From Basidiobolus meristosporus CBS 931.73 (taxonomy: Eukaryota > Basidiobolomycota > Basidiobolomycetes > Basidiobolales > Basidiobolaceae), in assembly GCA_002104905.1 (NCBI GenBank), contig MCFE01000790.1, positions 1 through 36,132 of the forward strand: 36,132 nucleotides of DNA, read 5' to 3'. Numbering within the stretch: the stretch's first letter is position 1; every line of letters begins with the position of its first letter. The position numbers and the translations under genes are program-made. Under the pieces are notes generated by a model, which searched no databases, was not told the DNA's origin, and saw only the letters and a list, made by a program, of their open reading frames with translations. Positions 19,069-30,529 of this stretch are shown one piece after another.

Positions 19069-19930
19069 ATTAAATCCTGGCCCAGCAGCAACAGTTACTC
19101 AAGATCCTCAGCCAGCAGCAACAAGGAATGACTACCATGGCCCAATGCCAGCAAAACCCTGTCAAGAGCAACTTTAGTGTGAAGGTCAACCGGTACCTTG
19201 GTAGAGTAAATGAAAACCTGGGAACTTGGCTCTTCCAGATGAAGAAGCTGTCAAGGTTGAGGGAATTACTCCAGAAAGCAAGTCACATTTTTCAGCCTCT
19301 TACCTGGCAGATGCCGCTTTACAGTTGAACCACAACAAGATCAGGTCAGCTACCATGATGGATGCATTACAATCTCTACCTGGAATGAGTTTGGGTTGGA
19401 AATTCAGGATGCTTTGAGCCCCAAAAGAAAGAACTTGCAAGGAAGTGAATTATCAAAGATCCCAGAGTTTTGAAGAAGTCATCAAAATTGACATTGACTA
19501 TTACTCAGCTATGTATGGAGTTGGGAAGCCCACAATGACTAACCAGAGAGACTAAAACTGTCATGAAAGAAGACAATCAGGAATAGCACCAATGGAATTG
19601 GATGCTCTGCACAAGAATCCTACAACAGCAGAATGTAAGAAGAAAGGACTTTGCTTCAATTGCCACCAGCAAGGACATATTGCAAAGTACTGCCCTCAGA
19701 GAAGAAATGGACACCAGCCATCAAGAAGCTTTAACCATATTGAGGCCATGGAGCATAGTAACATGGAGGATGAGCTTGAGGAAGACTCAGAACTCACCTT
19801 CCACATGACAGAAGAATACCTATCCCAGATGACCTCCAGCTCAGGAAAGCTATTATACTTGAATGGAGTAATCAATGGAGTACCTGCTAAGATCATGATT
19901 GGCTCAGGAGCATTGCATGAGTACATGTAA
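19069..19930 (+). pseudogene. Gypsy gag (second, partial copy), zinc knuckle and protease
   Basis: From about 19069 the sequence repeats the gag region that began near 17970 (cctggcccagcagcaaca..., FSVKVNRYLGRVNENLGTWL), with an internal deletion near 19416 that removes the LRRKLKTLRQ part. The zinc knuckle CFNCHQQGHIAKYC (CX2CX4HX4C) is at about 19650-19695. The protease patch reads AKIMIGSGALHEYM: the catalytic D of DSGA has become G, so the enzyme would be dead. A stop at 19928 ends this open stretch. The gag duplication looks like recombination between two copies, because both halves are partial. Confidence 0.82.
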
Positions 19931-22900
19931 GAGCAATTTGCTCTGAAAGCTGGAATCAACTCAGAACCTACCAAGTCAACTTCAGTCTCAACAGCTGATG
20001 GGAACTCTCACATGGTCAACCGTATTATTCAGCCAGTAAGGATGAAGATCAATGACTATGACAAATATCTACAGGCCTATATATTTGTGAACTGCAAGTT
20101 TGACCTTGTACTTGGGAAAACCTGGCTATTTTGTTGTAATCCATCAATCAACTGGAGAACCCATGCTACTCAGATCCAGAAGGACTACAAGACCTATGAG
20201 CTATTACCTGCCAGTCTGGATTTCAGCTTGGTCAATTCCAGTGTGTGAGACAAGTGAACTTAGCAAGACACAGTTCTGTAGAGCACTAAGAAAAGGCACT
20301 CAGATGTTCCTCATGGCAGTATTACAGGAGGGTTCCTTGACTCCACTACCCCAGAAGGTTCAGACTCTTTTGAAGGAGTATTCAGACGTATTTCCAGAAG
20401 AGCTTTTAAGCCTACCACCAGTCAGAGATGTAGATCATGCCATTGAAACAGGAGATAGCCCTCCAGTGAGTAAGACACCTTACAGAATGAGTCCATTGGA
20501 GTTGTAAGAGGTGAAGAGACAGATAGATCAGATACTGTAGCAAGGATTTATTGGACCCAGCAAGTCACCTTGAGGAGCACTAGTACTTTTTGTGAAGAAG
20601 AAGGACGGAACACTTAGGATGTGCGTTGACTACAGAGCCCTCAACTCAGTTACCATGAAGAATAAGTACCCCATACCATGGATTGATGAGCTCTTGGACC
20701 AACTCAACGGAGCCACTATATTCAGCAAAATTGACCTCATGTCAGGATACAACCAGATTAGGGTGAAGCCAGAAGACATTCCTAAGACAGCATTCAGGAC
20801 CAGATATGAACATTACAAGTACTTAATCATGAGTTTTAGCCTCACCAATGCCCCTGCAACATTCATGACCCTGATGCAGACTGTCCTCCAGGAGTACTTA
20901 GACAAGTTTGTCATAATCTACCTAGATGATATAATGATATACAGCAAGACAGAAGAGGATCACTTGGTGCACATTGAAAAAGTCTTGAAGAAGCCAAAAG
21001 AGAACAAGCTTTATGGCAAGCTACCCAAGTGTGAATTCTTCAACAAACACGTTGAATATCTGGGACACATAGTGACTAGCACAGGAGTAACCTTAGACCC
21101 TAAGAAGGTGGAAGTTATCAAGAATCTGAAGCAGCCCCATAACATATCAGAGCTCAGATCATTCCTTGGACTGGTTTCCTATTATTGGAGATCTGTCAAG
21201 TCTTTTGCAAGTATTGCAGCCCCTTTAACTGATATCTTCAAGAAAGACAATACCTACAAGTGGCACATAGCTTGTGAGACTGCCTTCCAGACACTTAAGA
21301 ATGAACTTGCTAAGCTGCCAAGCTTAAGAATACAAGACTTCAGAAAAGAGCTCACTCTATGCGCAGATGCTTCAGATTATGCAATTGGTGGAGTGTTGTG
21401 CCAAGAACACCAGGGAAAGGACTACCCTGTTGCCTTTGAATCCAAGAAACTGAACTCAGCAGAACAAAATTATCCAGTGCATGAGAAGGAGATGCTTGCT
21501 ATAATATACTGTTTGAACACATGGAGATGCTATATTGAAGGAGTCAAATGCACTGTGAAGACTGACATGCCTCCCTCAAGTATATATTTACTCAGAAAGT
21601 ACTCTCTAGAAGAATGACAAGATGGTGTGAATACATTCAGCAATTTGACTTGGAGATTGTCTACAGCCCTGGACAAAACAACATGGTTGCTGATGCCTTA
21701 TCAAGATTAGATCAAGTTAGACAACTCAACTTGGTGCATGAATCAGATTGGCCTAGCCTATTACCAAAGTACTTGGAGGACCAAGCCATTCCTGATGAGG
21801 TGGATGAAGATATCAGGAAGATAATCCAGGATGAAGCCAGCAAATTAGTAGTACAGGATGAAACACTCTACCAAATTGTTGATGGAAGCCATATTGCCTA
21901 TTGCCCTTATGTTTCTTGCCTGGATTTAATACATAAGCTACACAATGGATATGGACATCTTGGAATTGAAGGAACCTATAGTCTTGTGAAAGCCAGAGCA
22001 TGGTGGCCCTGAATGAAACAAGATATTGAGAAGCAAGTGAAAACATGCCCAAATTGCCATATCAACCAAGGTCAATCACAGAGAATTGCCAAACTCTTTC
22101 CCTTGGAGCCTGTAAGACCACTTGAGAGATGGGGAATTGACTTTATTGGAAGGCTGCCAACTACCAGGAAGTGCAACCGTTGGATCCTAGTAGCAATTAC
22201 CATGCTACAAAATGGCCAGTGGCTAAAGCTGAATCAATAGCCAGTGAACAAGAAGTTGCAAGTTTCATCTACCATGATATCCTTATGAAGTTTGGATGCC
22301 CTGTAGAGATTCTATCCAATAGAGGTGCAAACTTTATGGCAAAGATATTGGAGGCTTACCTGGAAATTCAGCAGATCAGACACTTGAAAACCTTGGCATA
22401 TCTTCCTAGAACTAATGGAGTCACTTAGCGGTTTAATGGATTATTTGGAAAAATGCTGACCAAGTATGCAAATGGAGTTGTCAGTAGATGGGATGAGTAT
22501 ATAGACCAAGCACTCTTTGCATGCAGAGTCAGAGTACACAGCACCACCCAGCAATCACCATTTTACTCAGTGTATGGATGTGAACCAAGGATTCCAGGAG
22601 ATCTCACACAACTAGAGCTTTCAGACACCTTAGAAGATGAGCTCAGTCAGCCAAGTAGACACCAGCAACTGGAACAAAGACATCAAGAGGCACAGACCAA
22701 AGTATCTCAGAGTGCAGAAAAGATGAAGCAGAGATTTGATAAGACTACAGCACCAGTAGCATTGACAGTTGGGAACTTTGTATTGCTAAGAAACAACATT
22801 TGGAAGAAGTTTGAGCCACAATGGACAGGACCATTCAATATCATCAGAGAATGTCTATTTGCAACTTACCAACTAGTGGACAAGCAAGGCAATATCTGGT

Positions 22901-22980
22901 AAGACTTAGTGCATAGGGACAAACTCAAGCTTGCAAGACTTGCTGATAATACTGAACCATTCAGGTAATGGTATCACAAG
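19931..22980 (+). pseudogene. Gypsy pol: reverse transcriptase, RNase H and integrase
   Basis: Reverse transcriptase lies at 20592-21617: VDYRALNSVTMKNKYPIP, SKIDLMSGYNQIRV and YLDDIMIYS, so the catalytic Asp pair is present. RNase H follows with LCADASDYAIGGVL and HEKEMLAIIYCL, then a frameshift near 21600. Integrase: HNGYGHLG...CPNC finger (21940-22055), GIDFIGRLP, and SNRGANFM where SDRGANF is expected, so one catalytic Asp reads Asn. The C-terminus has VGNFVLLR...FEPQWTGPFNII (GPY/F-type); I see no chromodomain. Stops at 20505, near 20570 and at 22010 (WWP*MKQDI) mostly fit CAA or CGA changed to TAA or TGA. It cannot make an active polyprotein. Confidence 0.9.
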
Positions 22981-23009
22981 AAAAGAGATTCAGGAGAACC
23001 CTCTCAACT

Positions 23010-23023
23010 TTGGCAGGGGAGAA
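23010..23023 (+). other. Polypurine tract of the gypsy element
   Basis: The sequence ttggcaggggagaa ends exactly at the 3' LTR (tgttatg at 23024), as expected for the plus-strand primer. Confidence 0.75.
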
Positions 23024-23392
23024 TGTTATGATCTGCCGCTTGAATGTTTAAGTTAGATCAGTTTTCAGTCAAATCAATTAGCTATATGCTTAGGTTATCA
23101 GTATATCAGTGTTATCTATTATATCAGTAACATTAGTCAGCAAATGAATCAGCAGATCCTTATAGGACAGAAATAGATATATTAAATAGGATCTTATTGG
23201 GTGATGATGATGCAATCAAATGAGTCATCAGCCACAGCCTACATTAGGAAATACAATTAGTCAGCAATTGATCTGGCAAAATTTATATAAGGAGCTGCTG
23301 AAACCTTAATAAAGATCAGTTCAAGTTTTAGTGAATACAATACTAGCTAAACTCCCTATTTCTCAACAACTCATATACAAAGACTTGTAACA
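23024..23392 (+). repeat. 3' LTR of the gypsy element
   Basis: This 369-bp LTR pairs with 17505-17873 and is followed by tatg, the second half of the target duplication, and then by the resumed copia reading frame. Confidence 0.9.
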
Positions 23393-24008
23393 TATGAAGG
23401 CAAAATTCAAAAGCTTATTAAGAGCAGGGATGTTGTATCTGAGGAGAACTCAGATCTAAAAGCTACTGAAGTCATTGGCCAGCTGCCTAATGATGCAATC
23501 AACACTAATGTGGAAGAGACATACCAAATTCAGCCAGATACATAAGATAATTCTACATGTTCCAGATCAGTGCCAATTAGCCCAGTTATGAGATCTACCA
23601 GAATAAGAAGCACCCTTGGATACTGGTGGCAGACATCAAATGATTATGATGAAGCTTATCTTACTTTTTGTACCAAACCTCAAAATGTGGAAAAGGCAAT
23701 GCAAAGTCCAGATGCTACTATATGGCAACAAGCCCTGCCGGAGGTATACCAGTTACTGATCAGAGTAGAAATGTGAAATATGGTGGATTACCAAATGGGA
23801 GAAAGCCAATAGGATGTTTATGGGTCTACAAGTTCAAGATAACCTCAAATGGCACTATTTATAAGTACAAGGCTAGATTGGAGGCTCAAAGCAATTCTCA
23901 CATCCAGGGACTATACTCCAAGGAAACATTTGCTCTGGTTGCCAACTTTAGCTGCATTAGAGTAGTTCTAGCCCTGGCAGCTGGACACAGTCTGGATATA
24001 CAGCACAT
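23393..24008 (+). pseudogene. Copia relic, linker and start of reverse transcriptase (right of the gypsy insertion)
   Basis: The reading GKIQKLIKSRDVV, NTNVEETYQIQPDT, RSTRIRSTLGYWWQTSNDYDEAYL, then LPNGRKPIGCLWVYKFKITSNG and ALAAGHSLDIQHM follows copia-1 residues 690-900. The conserved YLDD/YVDD region and RNase H are absent: similarity stops at about 24008, where orfX copy B begins. With 15761-17504 it forms one copia insertion that has lost its 3' half and 3' LTR. Confidence 0.85.
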
Positions 24009-25457
24009 GGAGCAGATCAAGTGCATTATGCCAGGCCTTGAGTTTTTAATGGTCCCATGGTATGCTGGTCTGAAAATGATGCAGTGTGGAACTTCTAAAA
24101 GCCTCTAGCAGTATTAGCCCACTATACATAAATGCACTCAATGGCTACACAGATCTTTACAATCTTTCAGCTTTTAGTTTGCATATGAATATCTCTGTCT
24201 CTCCAGCCCATGCAGTGATAGGTTTTTATGTTGGCACTTTTGTTGTGCTTCAATGTCTGTAAAGTGTTCCTCTGTTTTTACATTAGGAAATGGCTCAATT
24301 CTTAGCAGCAACTTTGAGCAACATGAGTTCCTTTGTTGCAGCCTAGATACTGCATTATACCTGGGATATTGATTGCTCCACATGGGTTATACTTGCATCC
24401 TGTCTCTGTATGATTTCTTGACTTTTCTGGACTGTACCAACCATCCTGTTATCCACTGCATTTAATTGCTTTGTCAAAGCTCTATATGAGCTGGTATCAC
24501 ACTTGGCAATATCAGTGGTGGAGATGCTATGACTGTTTTTTACCTGTCTTCCACAAGGGATATTGTGTTTGCTATATCCTCATCTGCCTGAGCATTACTA
24601 TCATCTTGCTGCTCTATAGATATTTTCAATGCCTACTTGACAGAGAGCCTGAGGAGTCTGCATTACTAGCTTCAGTGGGCACACCGTTAACATGGCCTTT
24701 TTACCCTATTAACCACTGATATTAGTTGCCTCATGAAAACTTTGCATCAAGCTGACAACATACTTGCTAACTCTGGTAGTGGTGATGCCATGACACTCAT
24801 TTGCTGGTCTTCCACCAGAGATACAGCTTTGCTTCAACTACATCTACCTAAGCACTGTGGTTGGCTTGTGGTTTAGCAGATATTATCAGTTGCCTATGTT
24901 GCAATTTAAGAAGTGATCTGGATATATAGAACTTATCAAGAAATAGTGATAATAGTTGAGCAGTTGCTTATTCTTAAAGGAGCTCAGTATTTATACCTTT
25001 GCAGAAGTAAAAAGCTGTAACACTAAGTAAGGAGAGCTTCTCAACACTCAGGAGCATTCCAATATAGTTTGAGGGTTAGTACATAATGTTTGGTAAAAGT
25101 GCTAATTTGATTTTGACCATAGGTAAATGATCAAAATATCATAGATCTGAAGAAGGTGTCAAAGCAGTGGCTGTAAGTTAGTCCTACAGTGACCAAGACA
25201 GGTCCAGAATTGCTAAGTAAATTTAGTTGCTGAATAATAGCAAATAGTCCAATATTTCACCAGCCTATTTGACTGAGAGCCTGCAGAGTCTGCATAATTA
25301 TCTTCAGTGGGAACACTGTCAACATGGCCTTTTTTGGATGCAGTTCTGCTTATTGCACTGAATGTCAGAGTAAGCTCTTATCCATGTGAGCTTCAGCTGC
25401 TGTAAGCATTACAGTTTGATCGGGAACCATGCAACTTTGCTTAATTTTTTGCAGCAT
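24009..25457 (-). pseudogene. orfX copy B with internal duplication
   Basis: On the minus strand the start lies near 25457 (atgctgcaaaaaatt..., compare atgccaccaaaatat in copy A). The N-terminal part occurs twice: 25457 down to 24731 (split by the solo LTR 24897-25262), and again 24716 down to about 24440. It then continues through LRIEPFPNVKTEEH...EAQQKCQ (24174-24310) to a C-terminal region that matches copy C (atggtcccatggtatgc, 24050). The small open frame 24174-24383 is part of it. The repeated block (ccta.ttgac.gagagcctg..gagtctg) is at 24628-24660 and 25263-25295. The order orfX then Tnp2 (plus strand) repeats that of copy A. Confidence 0.6.
24897..25262 (-). repeat. Copia-1 family solo LTR
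   Basis: The 366-bp LTR (tgttgcaattt...tttcacca) is flanked by a perfect 5-bp duplication gccta (24892-24896 and 25263-25267). With no internal sequence, it is the product of recombination between the two LTRs of one insertion. It lies inside orfX copy B. Confidence 0.92.
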
Positions 25458-25674
25458 TTATATGGAGGTGAGTTGGTCCAAATTGGAAGTATTGTTATAT
25501 ATATGTCTTTATGTGGTGCCACAGCTTTATGATACAAAGCTTACTATGGGGATCATACTTGAATCTTACATTCATATAAGTGTAATGTGTCAAATATATG
25601 ACTTCATAAATGAGACAAGTATTAACAGAAAAGTGATATAGTGTTTTGTTGTCAAGTTCACAGATGTCTCTGTT
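25458..25674. promoter_or_regulatory. Intergenic region between orfX copy B and Tnp2 copy 3
   Basis: The sequence aligns in reverse with 2938-3159 (tatggaggtgagttgg, gtggtgccacagctttat, cttgaatcttacatt..tataagtg). It shows that the divergent promoter region travelled with both genes. Confidence 0.55.
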
Positions 25675-27350
25675 ATGGACAAGATTATGTTGATTCAGTG
25701 ACATAAGAGAAGGGAAAGGCAACATGTATATAAGACTTGTTCTGTTAGATAGTACCACATTGAGCCATGAGTGCCAAACAATGCCATAGTGTGCCAGGGA
25801 GGCCAAGTGAGCCTACACTTGGCCACAGAGTGTGCAGCACAGCTCTGCATCTTCATGCAAAGCAGCCCTTGTGTTTCACTCATTGTGATGGAGAAAATCC
25901 ATTTTTTGACCTTTATTTTTAGGTAAATGTTGTACAGGATGTGCAAGTGCACAAAAGGATTGAAGATATACATCTGGTACTCAATACCCATGGCACTTTA
26001 AATCTAGCTCCTGTGGCTTGTCACATGTCACCAAAATGCATGGCACTATCTTGGTCCACTGGTATTATCCGGCACTATAAGTGCTTTGTATTGATCTTAC
26101 TTTAGGGCAAATATTTAAATATAGTGGCAGATAGTACCAGTGGACCAAGATAGTGCCATGCATTTTGGTGACATGTTACAAGCCACAGGAGCTAGATTCA
26201 GAGTGACAAGGGTATTGAGTGCCAGATGCATATCTTCAATCCTTTTGTGCACTTGCACATCCTGTACAACATTTACCTAAAAAAAAAGGTCAAAAATTGG
26301 ATTTTCTCCATCACAATGAGTGAAACACAGGGGCTGCTTTGCACAAAGATGCAGATCTATGTTTCACACTCTGTGGCCAAGTGTAGGCCCACTTGGCCTC
26401 TTGGGCACACTATGGCATCATTTGGCACTCATGGCTTAATGTGGCACTCATGGCTTAATGTGGCACTATCCAATGGAACAAGTCTATATTGTAACAAGCA
26501 TCTCAGCCATCAAGATGCAGAGAGCTTAACAAGTAAAATAAGGATCACTGCCAGTATTTCACCACACAAGTCACATATGAGCATTCATCAGTCAGTGTTG
26601 TACCAATAACATATTGCTGACCACTTAACACTTCTATATTGGCACCCAGCAATACTTTTTACCATGTGCAAACCAACTCTGGTGAGATTGTGAAGCTCTT
26701 TGGCTCATGTCAGCATTCTGCATATGGCCCATTGAGTGATAGCTCTGAAGAGGAGGCTCACTGAAGGGTTTAGAGCCCATAACACCAGACAACAGTACAA
26801 TGCATGAACCTGGCACAATTCCAGCTTGTATCAATCCACAACCATTATGGTATTCACACAAACAAGAGCCAGAGTGCATCTAAAAGGGAGACTAGAATCC
26901 AGCAGGGAGAAGGAATATATTGGCTAAATACCAAGAGGTTCTTTGCAGATACTCAGGAGGTATTTATGGCAAAAGTGGCAGCAACTAAGCATATGTTTGC
27001 AAGATGTATATGTTACCAGAAATAAGTGGTATATGCAACTTTGCAAGTATCACACTTCTCAGCCATAAAGTTGAGGTGATGGAAGTGTCAATTGCAGATG
27101 GTGTATGCATAGTTGGAGGTTAGTAAGCAGGAGGCCATAGTTTCTCTGAGTCAAACTGTATGTGGAACACTCAAAGTAGTAGAAGGGAAGCAAATAAAGA
27201 GGAGAGATTCTACAGTGGAATAAATCAATGGCACAAGGGGAGGTAGAAAAAGAACACAGCATTTGGTATATTGGTATGGTGGCATTATAAAGAACCTGCT
27301 GTAGGCTGCTGTACTGCCATTATAAAGCTGGCAGAGGTTTGCAATGGGAC
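25675..27350 (+). pseudogene. Tnp2 relic (copy 3): N-terminus joined to C-terminus, split by a MITE
   Basis: The start at 25675 (atggacaagattatgttgattcag) corresponds to MDTTTLTQ of copy 1, followed by RREG as in RREK. The MITE 25733-26485 interrupts it. From 26486 to about 26790 the sequence follows the N-terminal region of copy 1 (tcacatatgagcattcatcagtcagtgttgtacc). Then it jumps to the C-terminal block GTRIQQGEGIYWLNTKRFFADTQEVFMAKVAATKHMF (26880-27025), and the tail GGRKRTQHLVYW near 27240-27270. About 1.5 kb of the catalytic middle is absent, so this unit is a deletion derivative that would have needed a transposase from elsewhere. The 1.07 kb LTR-like repeat cuts the end at 27351. Confidence 0.68.
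25733..26485. mobile_element. Palindromic MITE (753 bp, near-perfect inverted arms)
   Basis: The ends are agacttgttc and gaacaagtct with a 3-bp duplication ata on both sides (25730-25732 and 26486-26488). The whole element is an inverted repeat: the left arm (to about 26070) and right arm (from about 26110) pair through gtgccacattgagccatgag, the agcctacacttggccacagag block and caaaatgcatggcactatc. The transcript would be a hairpin of about 340 bp. A 19-bp unit (tggcactcatggcttaatg) is duplicated near the right end. There is no transposase; small open frames in both arms mirror each other and are not genes. Confidence 0.9.
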
Positions 27351-28320
27351 TGTTTTAGGGAGGTCACAGTGACACCCATGTACAGATGGGCCCATTCCCG
27401 TATTTTGCACTTATTGGTTTCTCTACTACCCATATTTTGATTTGTCTAATCTGTCTTGTCTAATCAGCACCATCCCATAAGCTGGCTACCTAGGATACCT
27501 GCTTACTTATTGCATAGATTATCCCTCTCTTGATTTATAAATATTAGATGGAAGAACTTCTATGTTAAGCAAGTACCTACTTCAGGAACAGTGACATACA
27601 ATCAGACCACATCACCATCCCTACCATATTCATTCCATATATGGCATCCCTATGTTACATAGATCTGAGAATACTGATCCCTGATTGGTTGGATGTGCCT
27701 AGCTCCCTAGAGCCTTGCAGCATCTACTTAAAACATTCTTTACCTATTCTGATGTCACTAAGATCACTATTAATCTCTGAAACTGTTTGGAGCACCATGA
27801 TTAGTGATCACTTAGCCATTGAGAAGATTATGTAAGGGAGGCAATCCCTCAATTATGCATCATCATCCCTTTTATCACTATATTAACTTGTGAATTAGTG
27901 TGATTAGTGCTACCTGCTGCAACTTGAACTTCTAGCCCCAGACCACAGGACACACCCAGGAAACCCTGCTGACAGCCAACTGACCTTGGAGGCACTACTT
28001 GTGAGGACTACTCAGTTCAGATATCTATTATTGTATTTGATTCTTTCCCCAAGATTGTTCTTGATCAGAAGAAGATACTATTGTGTCTTTGCACCTATTG
28101 GTCATAGCTGCATTCTTATCAAGTTCCTACTGGTGGAGCTTGCAGTTGATTTGACTTTGGAGGCTTTGGAACATGGTCATCTCAAAGGGTGTTGAACCCA
28201 ACACATGCGTTTCTTAGAGTGCCAACCAAGTTAGGGACTGTAACTCAATAGTTTTCCCCTTACAAGCTTGTGGCTTTATTCTCCTTCACATTAGAGTAGA
28301 GACAGATCCAAGGTATTCCT
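27351..28320 (+). repeat. Copy R1 of a ~1.07 kb LTR-like repeat, 3' end truncated
   Basis: It begins tgttttaggg and follows the R2 copy (32127-33197) to ttcacattagagtagagacagatccaaggtattcct at 28320. It lacks the last 120 bp or so. TATA- and AATAAA-like signals seen in R2 are weaker here. Confidence 0.6.
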
Positions 28321-28374
28321 GAGTGCTACTTGCAATGACCTACATTTTGCTCTTAAAAAATTCTGCTTTGATGC

Positions 28375-29323
28375 TGTGGTGGTGTATAAGTCCAAGGGAG
28401 AGATATGTCCAACACTTCTCAAGTGTTTTGTGTATGGGGTGCTCACTGGGTGCAATAACCTCTGGCAAAGTATGTGCTGGGTTCAGCATCCTTTGGGATG
28501 ACAATATACTAAAGCTTCCAAAGTCAAAACAGCTGTAAACTCCACCAGCAGGGACTTGATAAGAATGCAGCTGTGATCAATAGTTACAAAGACAGAAAAG
28601 TATCTTTGCCTGTACAAGAACAAACTTGGGAAAGAATCAAATATAAAAAAGATACCTACTCTGAGTATTCCTCACAAGTAGTGCCTCCAAGGTCAGTTGG
28701 CTGTCAGCGTGGTTTCCTGGAAGTGTCCTGTAGTCTGGGTTGGTAGTTCAGTTAGCAGCAGGTAGCAGTGATCACACTAATCAACAAGTTGGTATACTGA
28801 TAAAAGGGATGGTGATTTATTGTTGAGGGATAGCCTCCCTTATATACTTTTTTGACTGGCTAAGCAATTACTAATCATGGTGTTCCAGAAGGTTCTGGAG
28901 ATCAATAGAAATCTTAATGACATCAGAATGAGCAAAGAGTATTCTAGGTAGGTGCTGGAAGGTTCTATGAGGCACAGCACATCCAACCAATCAGGAATCA
29001 GTATTACAAAACCTGTTTAATGTAGGGATACCATATATGGTATGAAAATGGTCGGGATGGTGACACAAGTTGACCTTGTGTCACAAGTACTGGTGTGGGT
29101 ACTTCCATAGTATAGAGGCACTTACAGCTAGTAATCTTACATAAAGTGAGGGGTAACTTATGCAATAAGGTAAGCAGGTGTGATAGTCAACTGGCTAATG
29201 GGATAGTACTAATCAGGTGAGACAAATGGGAAAAAACCAAAATAAGTGTAGTAGAGATATAGGGAAGTAGAAAATATGGGAATGAGCACATCTCTCAGTG
29301 GGTGTAATTGTGACCCCACTACA
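28375..29323 (-). repeat. Copy R3 of the ~1.07 kb LTR-like repeat, inverted
   Basis: It begins tgtggtggtg and ends ccccactaca, the reverse of R2, with an internal deletion of about 120 bp (near 28473). The poly-A-like aataaa and tata motif appear on its minus strand. It lies head-to-tail inverted to R1 with only 54 bp between them. No matching target duplication was found (atgc and gcac). Confidence 0.65.
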
Positions 29324-30529
29324 GCACTACCGGACCAAGAAGACCAAAGTGGCTACTGCTATGCCTGCAAATATGAGAGCTTCCTAATCTCTCTCAGTGA
29401 ACAATGGTACTGTTAGATTAAGGAAGAACTTCAAGGGGTTGTGAGGATGCTGAGGAAAGTGAAGTCGCAGCTCTACATGACACATTTCATCCTGGAGACA
29501 GATGCCAAGCTACCTTTAATAATCAGCAATAAACCTGACCCACCTGATGTTGTCACCAACTAATGGATGGCATGGTTGAAGATGTTGGACTCTGGGGTGA
29601 GACATACCGCTGGCATGACAGATATGGTGGCTGATGCACTATTCAGGAAGGAACTACAATTCTTTGAGGACTTGGACCTCCACTTTGATGACACAACTAA
29701 TGTAGAAATCCATCAAACTTCCATAAAAGACCAAGAGACAACTACCTTGAGCCTGATTGTCAAGTATCCAAGGACTCTCAAAAGGCCTAGCTGGATGGAA
29801 CCTCATGAGCTCAGAAAACTCAGAGAAAAGGCACACCACTGTTACCTCAGGGGTGACCTCCTCCTTAAGCAAGTTAAGCCATGACTTACACCAAGAAGAG
29901 TTGCCAGTGCCCCACAAGAACAGCTGAGTATCATCACAAACTTCCACTCAGGAGAGCTATCAGGACATAGAGGACAAGATGCTACCCACAATGCCACTGC
30001 TCATAGATGCTTCTTTCAGAACATGTACTATGATATTCATCTTGCTGTGGGGTCATGTATGGCATGTCAGAAGAGATCCTCTAGGTGATAAGTAGAGCAA
30101 TTGCATCCTACTTACACAATCTGTCTATGGCAAAAGGTTGGTATTGACCTCATTCATATGCCAACAGCTGGATCAAAGAAGTATTTGATTGTTGCTAGAG
30201 AAGACCTTAGTGGGTGAGCAAAGGCTCAAGCCTTGCCCAACAACAAGAGTCATACCATATGAAGATTTATATCTGAAGATATTGTCCACAGACTTGGCTA
30301 TATCTGGGAGCTTGTTGCTGACAGAGGAGAGATGTCATCCCAGATGATTCAAGAATTCTGTTCAAGGTATAGGATGACATTACTTTTACTATAGTTTACC
30401 ACCCTCAAGCCAATGGAATGGTAGAAAGAGATCATGGGCCACTGGTGAATTCTTTAGTCAAGAGTTGTGCAAATAACACTTTACAATGGCCACTTAAAGA
30501 ACAGCTGGACTATTGCCATGTATGGTATT
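29324..30529 (+). pseudogene. Second gypsy family: RNase H and integrase relic
   Basis: The reading shows FILETDA, HTAGMTDMVADALFRKE (end of RNase H; typical is HxPGxxNxVADALSR), then IITNFHSGELSGHRGQ...CMACQKRS (integrase finger), GIDLIHMPTAGSKKYLIVARE (first catalytic region), ISEDIVHRLG..ELVADRGEMSSQMI and ANGMVERDHG. These patches differ clearly from the gypsy element at 17505. Only 29567-29884 is open over any length. Frameshifts and stops break the rest. The 3' end is cut at 30530 by a TIR element end. Its LTRs are not identified; the R repeat next to it might belong to it, but orientation does not fit. Confidence 0.75.

Larger units (their letters stand above)
17505..23392 (+). mobile_element. 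Ty3/gypsy LTR retrotransposon, decayed, inserted in the copia relic
   Basis: Two 369-bp LTRs (17505-17873 and 23024-23392) start tgttat and end gtaaca, flanked by a 4-bp duplication tatg (17501-17504 and 23393-23396). Removing the element restores the copia reading VYRVY to GKIQKL (copia-1 has RVYDGEIQKL), which proves the insertion site. Internal order is gag, zinc knuckle, protease, reverse transcriptase, RNase H and integrase, which defines gypsy. The element holds a nested inverted solo LTR and a duplicated gag, so it is longer than a simple copy. Confidence 0.92.

Noticed and set aside
25695-26609. Open frames in the palindromic MITE (25695-25991, 26226-26609, 31315-31557) as a protein gene
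   Set aside because: The frames in the two arms are the same sequence in inverse orientation, so their agreement reflects the palindrome and not selection on a protein.
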